Assembly (NCBI GenBank): GCA_964522015.1
Contig: CAZFST010000015.1
Span: 1-64,000 of the forward strand
Length of the DNA: 64,000 bases
Direction of reading: 5' to 3'
Source: QQWI01 sp964522015
GTDB lineage: Bacteria > Bacillota > Clostridia > Peptostreptococcales > Acidaminobacteraceae
The notes under the pieces were generated by a model. That model did not search any database. It was not told the DNA's origin and saw only the letters and a list, made by a program, of their open reading frames with translations. Both the position numbers and the translations under genes were made by a program. Shown here piece after piece: positions 1 through 8,729 of this stretch; positions within the stretch are counted from its first letter, which is position 1, and each line of letters opens with the position of its first letter.

Positions 1-21
1 TTTAATGTTTTCTTTTTTTAA

Positions 22-50
22 GGACTGAAAAAGGGTTATTTTTTCAGTGG
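22..50. other. hairpin downstream of the switch-motif repeat gene
   Basis: An inverted repeat (ACTGAAAAA near 24-32, TTTTTCAGT near 40-48) lies just past the stop codon of the minus-strand gene at 83. On the minus strand the hairpin is not followed by a clean T-run, so I call it a 3'-end hairpin rather than a proven intrinsic terminator. Confidence 0.35.
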
Positions 51-82
51 CCTCCTGATTAAGGGTGTTTTTAATTTTAGTC

Positions 83-3000
83 TCAGTAACTCAAAAGTAT
101 CACTGAAGCATCTGGGTGTGCCTTGTTGATCTGTTCGACTGCATCGCTCAGTTCACTGGGTGAGATTGGGCACGTGCCAATTTGAATGGTTAGATATTCG
201 AAATTCTTAAGTCTGGATAAAGCGAGGACCTGATCGATATTCTTTGCAAAGGAAATGTCCACTGTAATTGTTGTTATATTTGGATTTTGAACGTAGGATG
301 TTTTGTTTACAACGGTCCCCGTAAGTTCCAAGGTTTTGAGTTGGTTCAAGTTTTGCACGCCGACAAGTTCGACATATTCACCGCAGTTGGTTAGGGTGAG
401 GGTTTCCAGTGATGACATATCGGTTGTAATTTTTAAATTACCATCCTCTGTAACGAACTTGGTAGTATCTGCGTAGAGTTCAGTTACTTTTTTGAAGTTA
501 GCAAACTGAGTAGGATCGTTAACGGTACAGTTAGTCATTTCCAAGGAAGTGACAGATTTGAAGTCGCCATTTGCAAATTGATTCTGAAGCACCGAGTTTT
601 CTATAATAATTTCCTCAAGACTACTCAAATTCTGAAGGACACTTAGGTCTTCAGCACCGGTCATGTCATACAATTTGATGCGACGTAACTTTGTAAATTG
701 ATCGAGTTTGCTGACATCATCGATTTTCTTTAATTTGATGGTGGTCGTACTGCCAGCGCGACCTTTTAGGATGATTGAATCTAGGTACATTGAGGAAGTG
801 TAGTCCTTAGGGGAGATGGCAGCCAGTTCTTCAGCTCTTTTTTTAAGTTCAGCCTCTTTTGCTTTTTCAGCTTCTAGTGCGGCTACCTTCGCTGGATCTG
901 GTTGAATTAGAATAAAGAAATCTCGCGATATATTCCCCGCGACAAAGGACCCTGACATGAGGATCAAGACACCTAAGATGATAAGGCCTACTTTTAGGCC
1001 AGACTTTTGATTAGGTGTTTTGGGTTCTTTTGGAGCCTTTGGCTCTTTACCAGCTTTCGGAGCTTTAGGAGCTTTAGGTGTTTTTGGAGCTTTTGGGACT
1101 TTAGTTTTTTTTGCTTTTTTCTCTTTTGTAGGTTTTGTAGGGATATCAACAATCGCTTCATCATGATCTTGATTGTCTTGAATGCCAACTGCTGTGACAT
1201 CCTCTGTTATTTGCTCCTCAGATGCTGGAGCAGATTCTTCGGTTGCTTTCTTTGGTCGATTTCTCTTTGGAAGTATTTTTTTTAGAGAAATGATCGATTG
1301 ACTTACGAGACTTAATATTCTTTTGATTAGTGATTCTTTTGATTCAGTTTCATTCTGAGGTTTGGGCTCAGTCATGGTAGCTTCTTCAACGGGAGCAGGT
1401 GTCTCTTCAATTGTTTGAGCTGCAATGAGATTGGCAATATCTTCTGGGGTCATGATTTTATTTGAAACAGGTTCCGGGGCTGTCTGATCTTCATTAGTTT
1501 CTTCAGTAATATCTGATTGTTCTTCTGAAGATGCAGTGTCGCTTTGCGAATTGAATAACGCCTGGATTTGATCTTGACTGACCATACCATCAGAAGAAGT
1601 ATCAGGTTCATTCTGAGGTTCAGGATCAGACAAGGTGGATTCTTCAACTGGAGCAGGTGTCTCTTCAGTTGTCTGAGCTGCAATGAGATTAGCAATCTCT
1701 TCGGGTGTCATGATTTTGTTTGAAATAGCTGCTAAAGTGGGCTGATCTTGACTTAACATGCTATCTGAAGAAGCATCAGATTCATTCTTAGGTTCAGCTT
1801 CGGTCAAGGTTGGTTCTTCAACTGTAGCAGGTGTCTCATCAATTGCTTGAGCGGCAATAAGATTGGCAATCTCTTCAGGTGTCATGATTTTATTTGAAGT
1901 AGGCGCTGAAGTGGTCTGATTTTCGCTAGTCTCTTCGGTAATAGTCGGTTGTTCTTCTGAAGATGAAGTGTTGCTTTGCGAATTGAACAACGCCTCGATT
2001 TGATCTTGACTTACCATGCCATCTGATGAACCCCCGGTTTCATTCTCAGGTTCAGGTTCGGGCTCAATCATGGTAGCTTCTTGAACTGGAGCAGGTGTCT
2101 CTTCAGTTGTCTGAGCGGCAATAAGATTAGCAATCTCTTCAGGCGTCATGATTTTGTTTGAGGTAGGCGCTGGAGCGGGTGTCTCTTCAATTGTTTGAGC
2201 AGCAATGAGATTAGCAATCTCTTCAGGTGTCATGATTTTGTTTGAGGTAGGCGCTGGAGCGGGTGTCTCTTCAATTGTCTGAGCTGCAATGAGATTAGCA
2301 ATCTCTTCGGGTGTCATGATTTTATTTGAAACAGGTGCTGGAGCGGGCGGCTCTTGACTTACGATGCTATCTAAAGAAGCTTCAGGCTCAGTCATGGTAG
2401 CTTCTTCAACTATAGCAGGTGTCTCTTCAATTGTTTGAGCTGCAATGAGATTGGCAATTTCTTCAGGTGTCATAATTTTGTTTGAAACAGGTGCTGAAGT
2501 GGTCTGATTTTCGCTAGTCTCTTCGGTAATAGTCGGTTGTTCTTCTGAAGATGAAGTGTTGCTTTGCGAATTGAACAACGCCTCGATTTGATCTTGACTT
2601 ACCATGCCATCTGATGAACCCCCGGTTTCATTCTCAGGTTCAGGTTCGGGCTCAATCATGGTAGCTTCTTGAACTGGAGCAGGTGTCTCTTCAGTTGTCT
2701 GAGCGGCAATAAGATTAGCAATCTCTTCAGGCGTCATGATTTTGTTTGAGGTAGGCGCTGGAGCGGGTGTCTCTTCAATTGTTTGAGCTGCAATGAGATT
2801 AGCAATCTCCTCAGGTGTCATGATTTTGTTTGAAACAGGTGATGAAGCTGTCTGATCTTCGTTAGTTTCTTCGACAATTGCCGGTTGCTCTTCTGAATAT
2901 GCAGTGTCGCTTTGCGAAGTGAATAATGCCTCAATTTGATCTTGACTTACCATGCCATCAGAAGAAGCATCAGGTACATTCTCAGGTTCAGACAAGGTAG

Positions 3001-3457
3001 ATTCTTCACCTGTAGCCGGTGTCTCTTCCATAGTTTGAGCGGCAATGAGATTGGCAATCTCTTCGGGTGTCATGATTTTGTTTGAGGTAGGCGCTAGAGC
3101 AGGTATCTCTTCAATTGTTTGCGCTGCAATGAGATTAGCGATCTCTTCAGGAGTCATGATTTTGTTTGAAACAGGCGCGGGAGCGATCTGATATTGGCTC
3201 ACCATGCCATCAGATGAACTATCAGATTCACTATTAGGTTGAGGCTCAGTCATGGTAGCTTCTTCATCTATAGCAGATGTCTCTTCTATAGTCTGAGCCG
3301 CAATGAGATTAGCAATCTCTTCGGGTGTCATGATTTTGTTTGAAGCAGGTGCTGAAGCTTTCTGATCTTCGTTAGTCTCTTCGTCAATTGCTGTTTGTTC
3401 TTCCGAAGCTGTAGTGTCGTTTTGCGAATCGAGAGAAGTATCATTGTTTTTTTCCAA
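83..3457 (-). CDS. membrane protein with 12 FliM-like switch-motif repeats and a leucine-rich-repeat-like outer domain
   Basis: Not a family I recognise as a whole. The start is TTG at 3457, seven bases after a perfect AGGAGG (3465-3470). Residues ~17-693 are acidic, Pro/Thr/Ser/Glu-rich and probably disordered. They carry 12 copies of SNKIMTPEEIANLIAAQ (copy 12 has D for the second E) and four full copies of MVSQDQIEALFNSQ with small variations, plus three decayed ones. Both motifs resemble the N-terminal SQDEIDALL peptide of FliM and FliY, which in known systems binds phosphorylated CheY. Residues ~777-817 are Lys/Pro-rich (KAPK repeats), followed by one membrane helix at ~819-842, a short charged helix, and ~230 residues with LRR-like spacing of Leu/Ile. 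The predicted topology is N-terminus inside, C-terminus outside. Binding of a CheY-like protein is inference from motif similarity only. Confidence 0.75.
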   Translation of the reverse strand: MEKNNDTSLDSQNDTTASEEQTAIDEETNEDQKASAPASNKIMTPEEIANLIAAQTIEETSAIDEEATMTEPQPNSESDSSSDGMVSQYQIAPAPVSNKIMTPEEIANLIAAQTIEEIPALAPTSNKIMTPEEIANLIAAQTMEETPATGEESTLSEPENVPDASSDGMVSQDQIEALFTSQSDTAYSEEQPAIVEETNEDQTASSPVSNKIMTPEEIANLIAAQTIEETPAPAPTSNKIMTPEEIANLIAAQTTEETPAPVQEATMIEPEPEPENETGGSSDGMVSQDQIEALFNSQSNTSSSEEQPTITEETSENQTTSAPVSNKIMTPEEIANLIAAQTIEETPAIVEEATMTEPEASLDSIVSQEPPAPAPVSNKIMTPEEIANLIAAQTIEETPAPAPTSNKIMTPEEIANLIAAQTIEETPAPAPTSNKIMTPEEIANLIAAQTTEETPAPVQEATMIEPEPEPENETGGSSDGMVSQDQIEALFNSQSNTSSSEEQPTITEETSENQTTSAPTSNKIMTPEEIANLIAAQAIDETPATVEEPTLTEAEPKNESDASSDSMLSQDQPTLAAISNKIMTPEEIANLIAAQTTEETPAPVEESTLSDPEPQNEPDTSSDGMVSQDQIQALFNSQSDTASSEEQSDITEETNEDQTAPEPVSNKIMTPEDIANLIAAQTIEETPAPVEEATMTEPKPQNETESKESLIKRILSLVSQSIISLKKILPKRNRPKKATEESAPASEEQITEDVTAVGIQDNQDHDEAIVDIPTKPTKEKKAKKTKVPKAPKTPKAPKAPKAGKEPKAPKEPKTPNQKSGLKVGLIILGVLILMSGSFVAGNISRDFFILIQPDPAKVAALEAEKAKEAELKKRAEELAAISPKDYTSSMYLDSIILKGRAGSTTTIKLKKIDDVSKLDQFTKLRRIKLYDMTGAEDLSVLQNLSSLEEIIIENSVLQNQFANGDFKSVTSLEMTNCTVNDPTQFANFKKVTELYADTTKFVTEDGNLKITTDMSSLETLTLTNCGEYVELVGVQNLNQLKTLELTGTVVNKTSYVQNPNITTITVDISFAKNIDQVLALSRLKNFEYLTIQIGTCPISPSELSDAVEQINKAHPDASVILLSY
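1905..2788. repeat. 296-bp perfect direct repeat inside the switch-motif gene
   Basis: Bases 1905-2200 and 2493-2788 are identical over 296 bp, at an offset of 588 bp. Read by eye, no mismatch was seen. Each copy holds one MVSQDQIEALF and one MTPEEIANLIAAQ motif. This is a recent in-frame segmental duplication that lengthened the motif array. Confidence 0.9.
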
Positions 3458-3670
3458 AACGCCACCTCCTTGTGAATTAAACTTAATTATATCTCATTTT
3501 GAGAAGATTTCACTAAATGTTTATCGCCAAACCTATGTAAACTTTCTAATCCTTTTTCTTTAAACAATATACCCTTAAACTATGCAACGACGACACAAAT
3601 TACAAAGAAAGATTCCAGATTTGCTGTGAAAACAGATTTAGAGGTGAGTCCAATCGGTTATTTTTCCTAG

Positions 3671-3699
3671 TTGACGCAATGCTTGATATAGGCTATAGT
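3671..3699 (+). promoter_or_regulatory. sigma-A-type promoter of the Fe-S membrane protein gene
   Basis: TTGACG at 3671-3676 is followed after 17 bases by TATAGT at 3694-3699. The predicted start of transcription is near 3706, directly at a GC-rich hairpin. Confidence 0.7.
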
Positions 3700-3704
3700 T
3701 AACG

Positions 3705-3733
3705 AAGCCCCCCCCGCCGCGGGGTACGGGCTT
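3705..3733 (+). promoter_or_regulatory. GC-rich 5'-leader hairpin
   Basis: AAGCCC (3705-3710) pairs with GGGCTT (3728-3733), and CCCCG (3712-3716) pairs with CGGGG (3720-3724). The hairpin sits at the predicted 5' end of the transcript, just ahead of the GGAGG at 3742. It is far richer in GC than its surroundings. It may stabilise the RNA or control translation. Confidence 0.5.
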
Positions 3734-3751
3734 GGAACGTTGGAGGATGAA

Positions 3752-4228
3752 GTGAAAAAGAAATCTCATATGAATTGGTCTTGGACCATTATGGTCGCTT
3801 TTCTAGTATTATCAGTACTTGACCTGCGGTTTGGATTAGGCGCTGTGTTTTGCATGACAATCCCCATGATTCATGCCCTAAGAGGGCATGGGAAAGTGCA
3901 CTGTTCTCATTATTGCCCTCGAGGATCGCTATTTGCTAAATTTCTATCAAGAATTAGTTTCAGAAACAACCTGCCAGGATTTGTCCGGGGTAAGCTCTTC
4001 AAGCATTTTTTACTGGCTACCATGGTGGCTATGCTTTCTTTTTCGCTCTATCACCACCACGATTCTGTCTATGTGATTGGCATGGCGTTGTTTCGTTTTA
4101 TGGGGGTATCCTTGGCCGTGGGCACTTTGATCGGCATCATCTTTCAGCCCCGCAGTTGGTGTCAGGTCTGCCCAATGGGCCATGCCACGGGCATCATCAC
4201 AACCTATCAAAAAAACCGAGCTGCTTAA
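3752..4228 (+). CDS. 4Fe-4S-binding membrane protein (NapH/YccM-like)
   Basis: This is a small polytopic membrane protein of 158 residues with two paired-cysteine motifs, CSHYCPRG and CQVCPMG. That is the pattern of the Fe-S membrane proteins related to the NapH/NosR C-terminal region, which pass electrons across or along the membrane. Three or four hydrophobic segments are visible, and the cysteine motifs follow membrane segments. I chose the GTG start at 3752 because GGAGG (3742-3746) lies five bases upstream. A TTG at 3740 is in frame but has no binding site, and an ATG at 3770 is also possible. The gene stands alone behind its own promoter. The electron donor and acceptor are unknown. Confidence 0.7.
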   Translation: MKKKSHMNWSWTIMVAFLVLSVLDLRFGLGAVFCMTIPMIHALRGHGKVHCSHYCPRGSLFAKFLSRISFRNNLPGFVRGKLFKHFLLATMVAMLSFSLYHHHDSVYVIGMALFRFMGVSLAVGTLIGIIFQPRSWCQVCPMGHATGIITTYQKNRAA

Positions 4229-4280
4229 ACCAGTTTTCCTTTAGAAAACCATTACAGAGGTCCCTGGTCCATATGCAATG

Positions 4281-4289
4281 TGCTATAAT
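4281..4289 (+). promoter_or_regulatory. extended -10 promoter of the rhomboid gene
   Basis: TGCTATAAT at 4281-4289 is a perfect extended -10 element. No good -35 is seen at the usual distance. Confidence 0.55.
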
Positions 4290-4345
4290 AATGTTAAGAT
4301 AGCTTATTATGATAAAGACACGTTGACTTGGAAGGAGTGCTACTC

Positions 4346-4915
4346 ATGGCCAAATGGTTTAAGAAAATTCACTACAATGCACCTGTAACCTTGACGTTCT
4401 CACTGATGGCTCTAGTGGTGCTGCTCCTGAGCTTAATAACGGATCAAGCCAGCACCAAACTACTATTTAGTGTTTACCGTAGCTCGTTTATGGATCCTTT
4501 CGCATATCTCAGAGTTTTCACTCATATTTTAGGTCATGGGGATTTTCAACATTTCTTTGGGAACTTCTCAATTATTCTGTTGATTGGACCCCTTCTTGAA
4601 GAAAAATATGGTTCTAAAAAGATGATAATAGCCATCTTAATCACTGCTTTTATTACTGGTTTGATACAAATTGCATTCTTCCCAAACAGTGCTTTGTTAG
4701 GGGCTAGCGGTATTGTTTTCATGATGATCATGATGAGTTCTTTTACAAATCTAAAAAAGGGTTCTATTCCTTTATCACTGATTTTGATAGCAGCGCTATA
4801 CCTAGGTCAAGAGATTTATACCGGCATTGTTAATAGCGATAGCATTTCGCAATTGACCCATATCGTCGGTGGGGTCGTGGGGGGCGTACTAGGTTTCCAA
4901 TTTGATAAAAAGTAA
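4346..4915 (+). CDS. rhomboid-family intramembrane serine protease
   Basis: A 189-residue protein with six hydrophobic segments. The rhomboid marks are present: the HGDFQHFFGN motif after the first helix, the catalytic serine in GASG (Ser121) and the catalytic histidine in THIVGG (His172). Rhomboids cut membrane proteins within the bilayer; the substrate cannot be predicted here. The ATG at 4346 is preceded by AAGGAG, and the six upstream in-frame codons from a TTG lack a binding site. It is a minimal rhomboid core without extra domains. It lies alone between a + strand Fe-S protein and a convergent - strand HD-GYP gene. Confidence 0.88.
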   Translation: MAKWFKKIHYNAPVTLTFSLMALVVLLLSLITDQASTKLLFSVYRSSFMDPFAYLRVFTHILGHGDFQHFFGNFSIILLIGPLLEEKYGSKKMIIAILITAFITGLIQIAFFPNSALLGASGIVFMMIMMSSFTNLKKGSIPLSLILIAALYLGQEIYTGIVNSDSISQLTHIVGGVVGGVLGFQFDKK

Positions 4916-4975
4916 AAATGACGTTTATTGTGTTTATGATGACACCCCTTGGACACTATTCTAAACAAAAAATCA

Positions 4976-5013
4976 AAAATGACTGTTTCTATAAAAAGAA
5001 GCAGTCATTTTTG
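4976..5013. terminator. bidirectional intrinsic terminator
   Basis: A 15-bp stem (4976-4990 with 4997-5011, one G-U pair) has a six-base loop and flanking A and T runs. It separates the convergent rhomboid and HD-GYP genes. Confidence 0.85.
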
Positions 5014-5062
5014 TACATTTGTATTTGTACTTGTATTTGAACTTGTACTTGTACTTGTATTG
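5011..5062. repeat. TTGTAC/TTGTAT hexanucleotide tandem repeat
   Basis: About eight imperfect six-base units (TTGTAC, TTGTAT, TTGAAC) follow the terminator directly. It is a simple-sequence tract in non-coding DNA. Confidence 0.8.
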
Positions 5063-5090
5063 CCTTTGCTTCACACTTTCATGACTGCCT

Positions 5091-6221
5091 TTACTCCCCG
5101 TGGGTGACCATACCAATAAAATGTTCAACTAGCATTGGATTTAAAGCTGTTCCGCTGTCTTGTCTAAGTATCCCATGGATCTTCTCAAGTGCAAGGGGTT
5201 CACGGTAGGGTCGGCGGCTGCGCAGGGCATCATAGATATCAGCAACGCTAATCATCTGGCTAGCAATATGGGGGCGCCAATTGGCACCGAGTACTGGATA
5301 GCCGCTCCCATTAAACTTCACATGATGCTCTAGTGCAGCAAGCATGGTGAGCTTTGGCATGTTGGGCTGTTGTCCGATATACTGGGCACCTCTAATGGTA
5401 TGGGTCTCCATAATTAGACGCTCCTCTGGATTTAGGGCAGACGGTTTGTTGAGGATTTCGTCGGGTATCAGCATCTTGCCAATGTCGTGCATGAGGGCAG
5501 CGAAGGTGATATCAACCAAATGTTTTCCAGAAAACCCTAAATAATTAGCTAGGCTCATGGTGAGTAGTGCTACATTAATGGTATGGACGTAAGTGTATTC
5601 GTCCTCGGATTTTATGGCAGCTAAGTATTTCATTGGGTTAATGGTTTGATTAAAAACTTGAATAAAACTCACTACAAAATTTCTTGCTTCAAAGGGGTCT
5701 ATTCTTTGATTGGTGTGAATGCCTGTATAAATGGACTTAAGTTCCGATGTGGCTTGTGCTTGAAAGCGTTGAATATCGTCCTTATATTGAGGTTGATTAT
5801 TGCTCTTTAGGGCAGTTTCTTCTTCAGATCCAACCAATCTACTTATTTTGATGTGTTGACTTGAATTGATTTCTAAAATATCACTGGAAGCAAGGTTCCT
5901 TAGAAATTCGACTAACTCGTTTTTACTTAGGCCATCCTGTAAGCTGATGTGTTCTAAGTTCTTTTTAGAGAGTAGGTTGATGAAGGTTTGGCCAATGGTT
6001 CCCGTTTCCAGTAGGGGTTTACCACTGACAATGATTTCATCATCTAATACAAAAAGGGTTAACTCTTGGGATGTTTGAAAAAACTCTATTAAACACCCAT
6101 ATAGCCGATCAATAAAAGAGGCCATTTGCGGGTGGTCAAAGGCATAGAGTCGCATGGTGTTAACGGTTGCAACCAATTCCGAAATGATTTTTACAATTTG
6201 TTTAATATCAGGCTCTGGCAT
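5091..6221 (-). CDS. HD-GYP domain protein, probable cyclic-di-GMP phosphodiesterase
   Basis: The 376-residue protein has a C-terminal HD-GYP domain with MHDIGKM, the paired histidines of EHH and an NGSGYP loop. HD-GYP enzymes hydrolyse cyclic di-GMP. The metal-binding HD and HH pairs are intact, but the usual HHE...DGSGYP reads HHV...NGSGYP. Residues 1-110 form a separate domain (LYAFDHPQ...LFVLDDEIIVSGKPL) which resembles the N-terminus of the gene just upstream. The ATG lies 12 bases after the stop of that gene with a poor binding site, so translation is probably coupled. No sensory membrane segment is present, so it should act in the cytoplasm. Confidence 0.85.
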   Translation of the reverse strand: MPEPDIKQIVKIISELVATVNTMRLYAFDHPQMASFIDRLYGCLIEFFQTSQELTLFVLDDEIIVSGKPLLETGTIGQTFINLLSKKNLEHISLQDGLSKNELVEFLRNLASSDILEINSSQHIKISRLVGSEEETALKSNNQPQYKDDIQRFQAQATSELKSIYTGIHTNQRIDPFEARNFVVSFIQVFNQTINPMKYLAAIKSEDEYTYVHTINVALLTMSLANYLGFSGKHLVDITFAALMHDIGKMLIPDEILNKPSALNPEERLIMETHTIRGAQYIGQQPNMPKLTMLAALEHHVKFNGSGYPVLGANWRPHIASQMISVADIYDALRSRRPYREPLALEKIHGILRQDSGTALNPMLVEHFIGMVTHGE

Positions 6222-6233
6222 ATGGCTACCCCG

Positions 6234-8498
6234 TTAAGTTGACTTTGACTTAGTGATACGTTGACAGATGGTTTTGATTAGCTCGTTATTAGATTTTTGT
6301 CCAAGGGAGATGAGTCCCTCAATTTCAGAGCGAGGATAGCCGGATAAGGTTTGGTATAAGATTACCTGGGTCTCTCTTAATCCCTTGAGTGAGAAAGAGA
6401 ATTTTGTCGTTGCAATCACTTTAAGTGATGGCATAACTTCAGGGTTTCCAATAGACCCTAGAACCTCAAGTAGCAACTGATTTCGCTGTAAATCACGGTG
6501 GGAGATGTAGCGAATTTTAATCATCTTGACCAGATCACAAGCCAGTTCGTGGACATGATACTCTCTAACCAGAGAGAACGCATCTAGTGCGGTTTTTTCA
6601 TCTTTTGATGATAGCAATTGATGAAGGGTGGTAATCGCCAAGGGGTCATGAATTTTTAGAAGAATTTGAATGGCAATGAGTCTGACTTGATTATGCCCGC
6701 TTCCAAGAAGCTTTCTAACCGATTGCGTCAATCTGCTATCTGAAAAAGACTCAATCAATTTAAGCAGTGCCAGTGTTTTGCTAAGGTCATCTTCGGAAAG
6801 TCGATAGATCATCTCGTCGATTGCAGGGGAACCAAATTCCCACAGCAAGTCCATGTAGACTTTAACTGGTAATCCACTGGGGGTACCGTAAATTTGTTTG
6901 CCAGAGCCACTTGATGGTCCGCTGAATTGTGCAATAAATTGATCCAACAGCCACGGGATATTTTTAGGACCAGAGCTGATTATTAAAGTCTTAAGGGAGG
7001 GACTTAGTTCTGTAGAATCCGAAGAATCCGATAAAAATTCTTCTGAGAGAATTTTAATAAAGGCTTGGTCAGAAAAAGATTTTAAGCCATTAGTGGCCGC
7101 ATACCGAGATTTTTGATCCGCCTTACTGGTTGCATGTTTTAAAAGTAAGCCATAGGTCCTATTTAATAACTCATACTCCCGTGCTTTTAGAAGGTCCGTC
7201 AAAACTTGCGTTATATTTTCTACAAAATCGGCATATAAATTTGGGTCTAACTCGGTATCCACTAGGGTCAGCAAGCCACTAACCACCAGTTGATTAAGAT
7301 AGTCATCAGTGAGGGTTTCGGTTAACGCCTCCAAAGGAAAGTTCGCCCTAAGTCCATCGGCAATTTGATGGGCCCCAGTTGAGATATCCACTAGCTCTGA
7401 GCTATATTCCTCAGGAACATAATGCTCATACATTTCTCGTTCAAAAAGCTTTTGAATTTGATTCTGGCTAATATCCACTTGATCAGAAGCCAAACTACCA
7501 TCTTCGGGGGCCTGCTCCCTAATCCAAGAAATTGCTCCCACAAGTTTTAGAAGTGAAGGTGAAATCTCATGTTTCAGCCTCTTAGCCTGATCTAAAACAG
7601 CAAGAATTAATTCGTTTGGGATACAAGTTAATAGTTCCTCTAATGATTTTTCTGCCATTGTGGCATTCATATGTTCAAACGTAATCGAGAGAATCTGTTC
7701 TTTTAATTCAGGAGAAAACTCGGGAAGGACATCTAAAATCGAAGAAAAGAAGGATTGCTTATCTGACATTTGACTGATTTCTGTGGTGACTGGATCGATG
7801 TGATCTGAGAAGACAGACTCATAACTTTCAGCTATTTTTTCATCGGTGACACTAAAATTTTCAACTAGTTGGTTAAAGGATTCAGTCGCATCATTGGCTG
7901 AAGTATCTAGAAGGTTTAAATCATTGGGGGATTTTGAGTCTTCAGTCAAACAGCCAAAAATAAGTTCATCCCATATGGTAGATCGTTCTTGTTTATGGGT
8001 GTTTTGCTTTGTTTTATTGGCATCTTCAAACCGTATCCCTGTTAAATCGATCTCTTTAACACGGATGTTTTTGAGATGATTAAGTGCCTCTTTGATATCC
8101 GGATGGTAGTGAATGTGGCTTCTAATAGGGATGTTAAGAATCAACTGATAAAATTGGATTAGCTCAATGGCAGTGACACCAAAACTGATTATAATAGAAG
8201 CGATACCTCGACGGCTTAAAAACTGTGCAAAGTTGCGAATTCGCAAATTATTGGCTTCAATGACACTATGATTAACCACAAGGTTGCTTTTGACAGACAG
8301 AATTGAGATTTCAGGCGTCTCAGTAAAAATGGTATTTAATCGCATGATTAATTCTTCGCAGGCGACGGTAATGGCAACGTGACCAGAGGGGTACATGCCA
8401 ATGTTTTTTTCGAGTATGGCCATTAAAACAATCAAATTTTGAAAGGCACTACCCTTATAATCATGCTGCTGAGCATCTTGAAACTCGTTATCTGACAT
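6234..8498 (-). CDS. HEAT-repeat protein paired with the HD-GYP gene
   Basis: A 754-residue soluble protein with no known name. Residues ~15-110 (YPSGHVAITVACEEL...VKSNLVVNH) resemble the N-terminal module of the neighbouring HD-GYP protein. The middle is acidic and helical. From about residue 590 there are HEAT-like helical repeats (VRKLLGSGHNQVRLIAIQIL; LSSKDEKTALDAFSLV), which usually bind other proteins. I chose the ATG at 8498 because AGGAG lies seven bases upstream. An in-frame ATG at 8564 has a weak site. It forms a two-gene operon with the HD-GYP gene, which suggests a shared signalling complex. Confidence 0.75.
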   Translation of the reverse strand: MSDNEFQDAQQHDYKGSAFQNLIVLMAILEKNIGMYPSGHVAITVACEELIMRLNTIFTETPEISILSVKSNLVVNHSVIEANNLRIRNFAQFLSRRGIASIIISFGVTAIELIQFYQLILNIPIRSHIHYHPDIKEALNHLKNIRVKEIDLTGIRFEDANKTKQNTHKQERSTIWDELIFGCLTEDSKSPNDLNLLDTSANDATESFNQLVENFSVTDEKIAESYESVFSDHIDPVTTEISQMSDKQSFFSSILDVLPEFSPELKEQILSITFEHMNATMAEKSLEELLTCIPNELILAVLDQAKRLKHEISPSLLKLVGAISWIREQAPEDGSLASDQVDISQNQIQKLFEREMYEHYVPEEYSSELVDISTGAHQIADGLRANFPLEALTETLTDDYLNQLVVSGLLTLVDTELDPNLYADFVENITQVLTDLLKAREYELLNRTYGLLLKHATSKADQKSRYAATNGLKSFSDQAFIKILSEEFLSDSSDSTELSPSLKTLIISSGPKNIPWLLDQFIAQFSGPSSGSGKQIYGTPSGLPVKVYMDLLWEFGSPAIDEMIYRLSEDDLSKTLALLKLIESFSDSRLTQSVRKLLGSGHNQVRLIAIQILLKIHDPLAITTLHQLLSSKDEKTALDAFSLVREYHVHELACDLVKMIKIRYISHRDLQRNQLLLEVLGSIGNPEVMPSLKVIATTKFSFSLKGLRETQVILYQTLSGYPRSEIEGLISLGQKSNNELIKTICQRITKSKST

Positions 8499-8642
8499 GG
8501 GGAATCTCCTCTGTAATTGCCGACAAATTCTTATACGGAATGCATCTAAAATAGCATCTGACATAACCTAATTTTAACATGACCTTAACCCAAACAAAAG
8601 TACAATTCGGAAACACAATAATACGATTACTTATTAGTTGAT

Positions 8643-8698
8643 GAATAGACCAGGTGGTGATAAAACTCAGAGAATAGACCTAGTGGTGATAAAAACTC
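8643..8698. repeat. 29-bp tandem duplication upstream of a chemoreceptor gene
   Basis: GAATAGACCAGGTGGTGATA (from 8643) is repeated from 8672 with one substitution and a one-base change in the A run. It lies just upstream of the promoter of the chemoreceptor gene and may hold paired regulator sites. Confidence 0.8.
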
Positions 8699-8720
8699 TT
8701 GTGTCAAATCCGTTATATCG

Positions 8721-8729
8721 TGTTACAAT
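8721..8729 (+). promoter_or_regulatory. extended -10 promoter of the chemoreceptor gene
   Basis: TGTTACAAT at 8721-8729 fits an extended -10 element. A weak TGTCAA lies 16 bases upstream. Confidence 0.5.

Noticed and set aside
1380..3400. Regularly repeated DNA that could be taken for a CRISPR-like array
   Set aside because: The repeats stay in one reading frame, spacers are coding and vary in length, and no cas genes are near. It is a repeat-rich gene.
5091..6221. HD-GYP enzyme considered inactive because HHE and DGSGYP are altered to HHV and NGSGYP
   Set aside because: The metal-binding HD and HH pairs and the GYP residues are kept, so activity cannot be ruled out from these changes.
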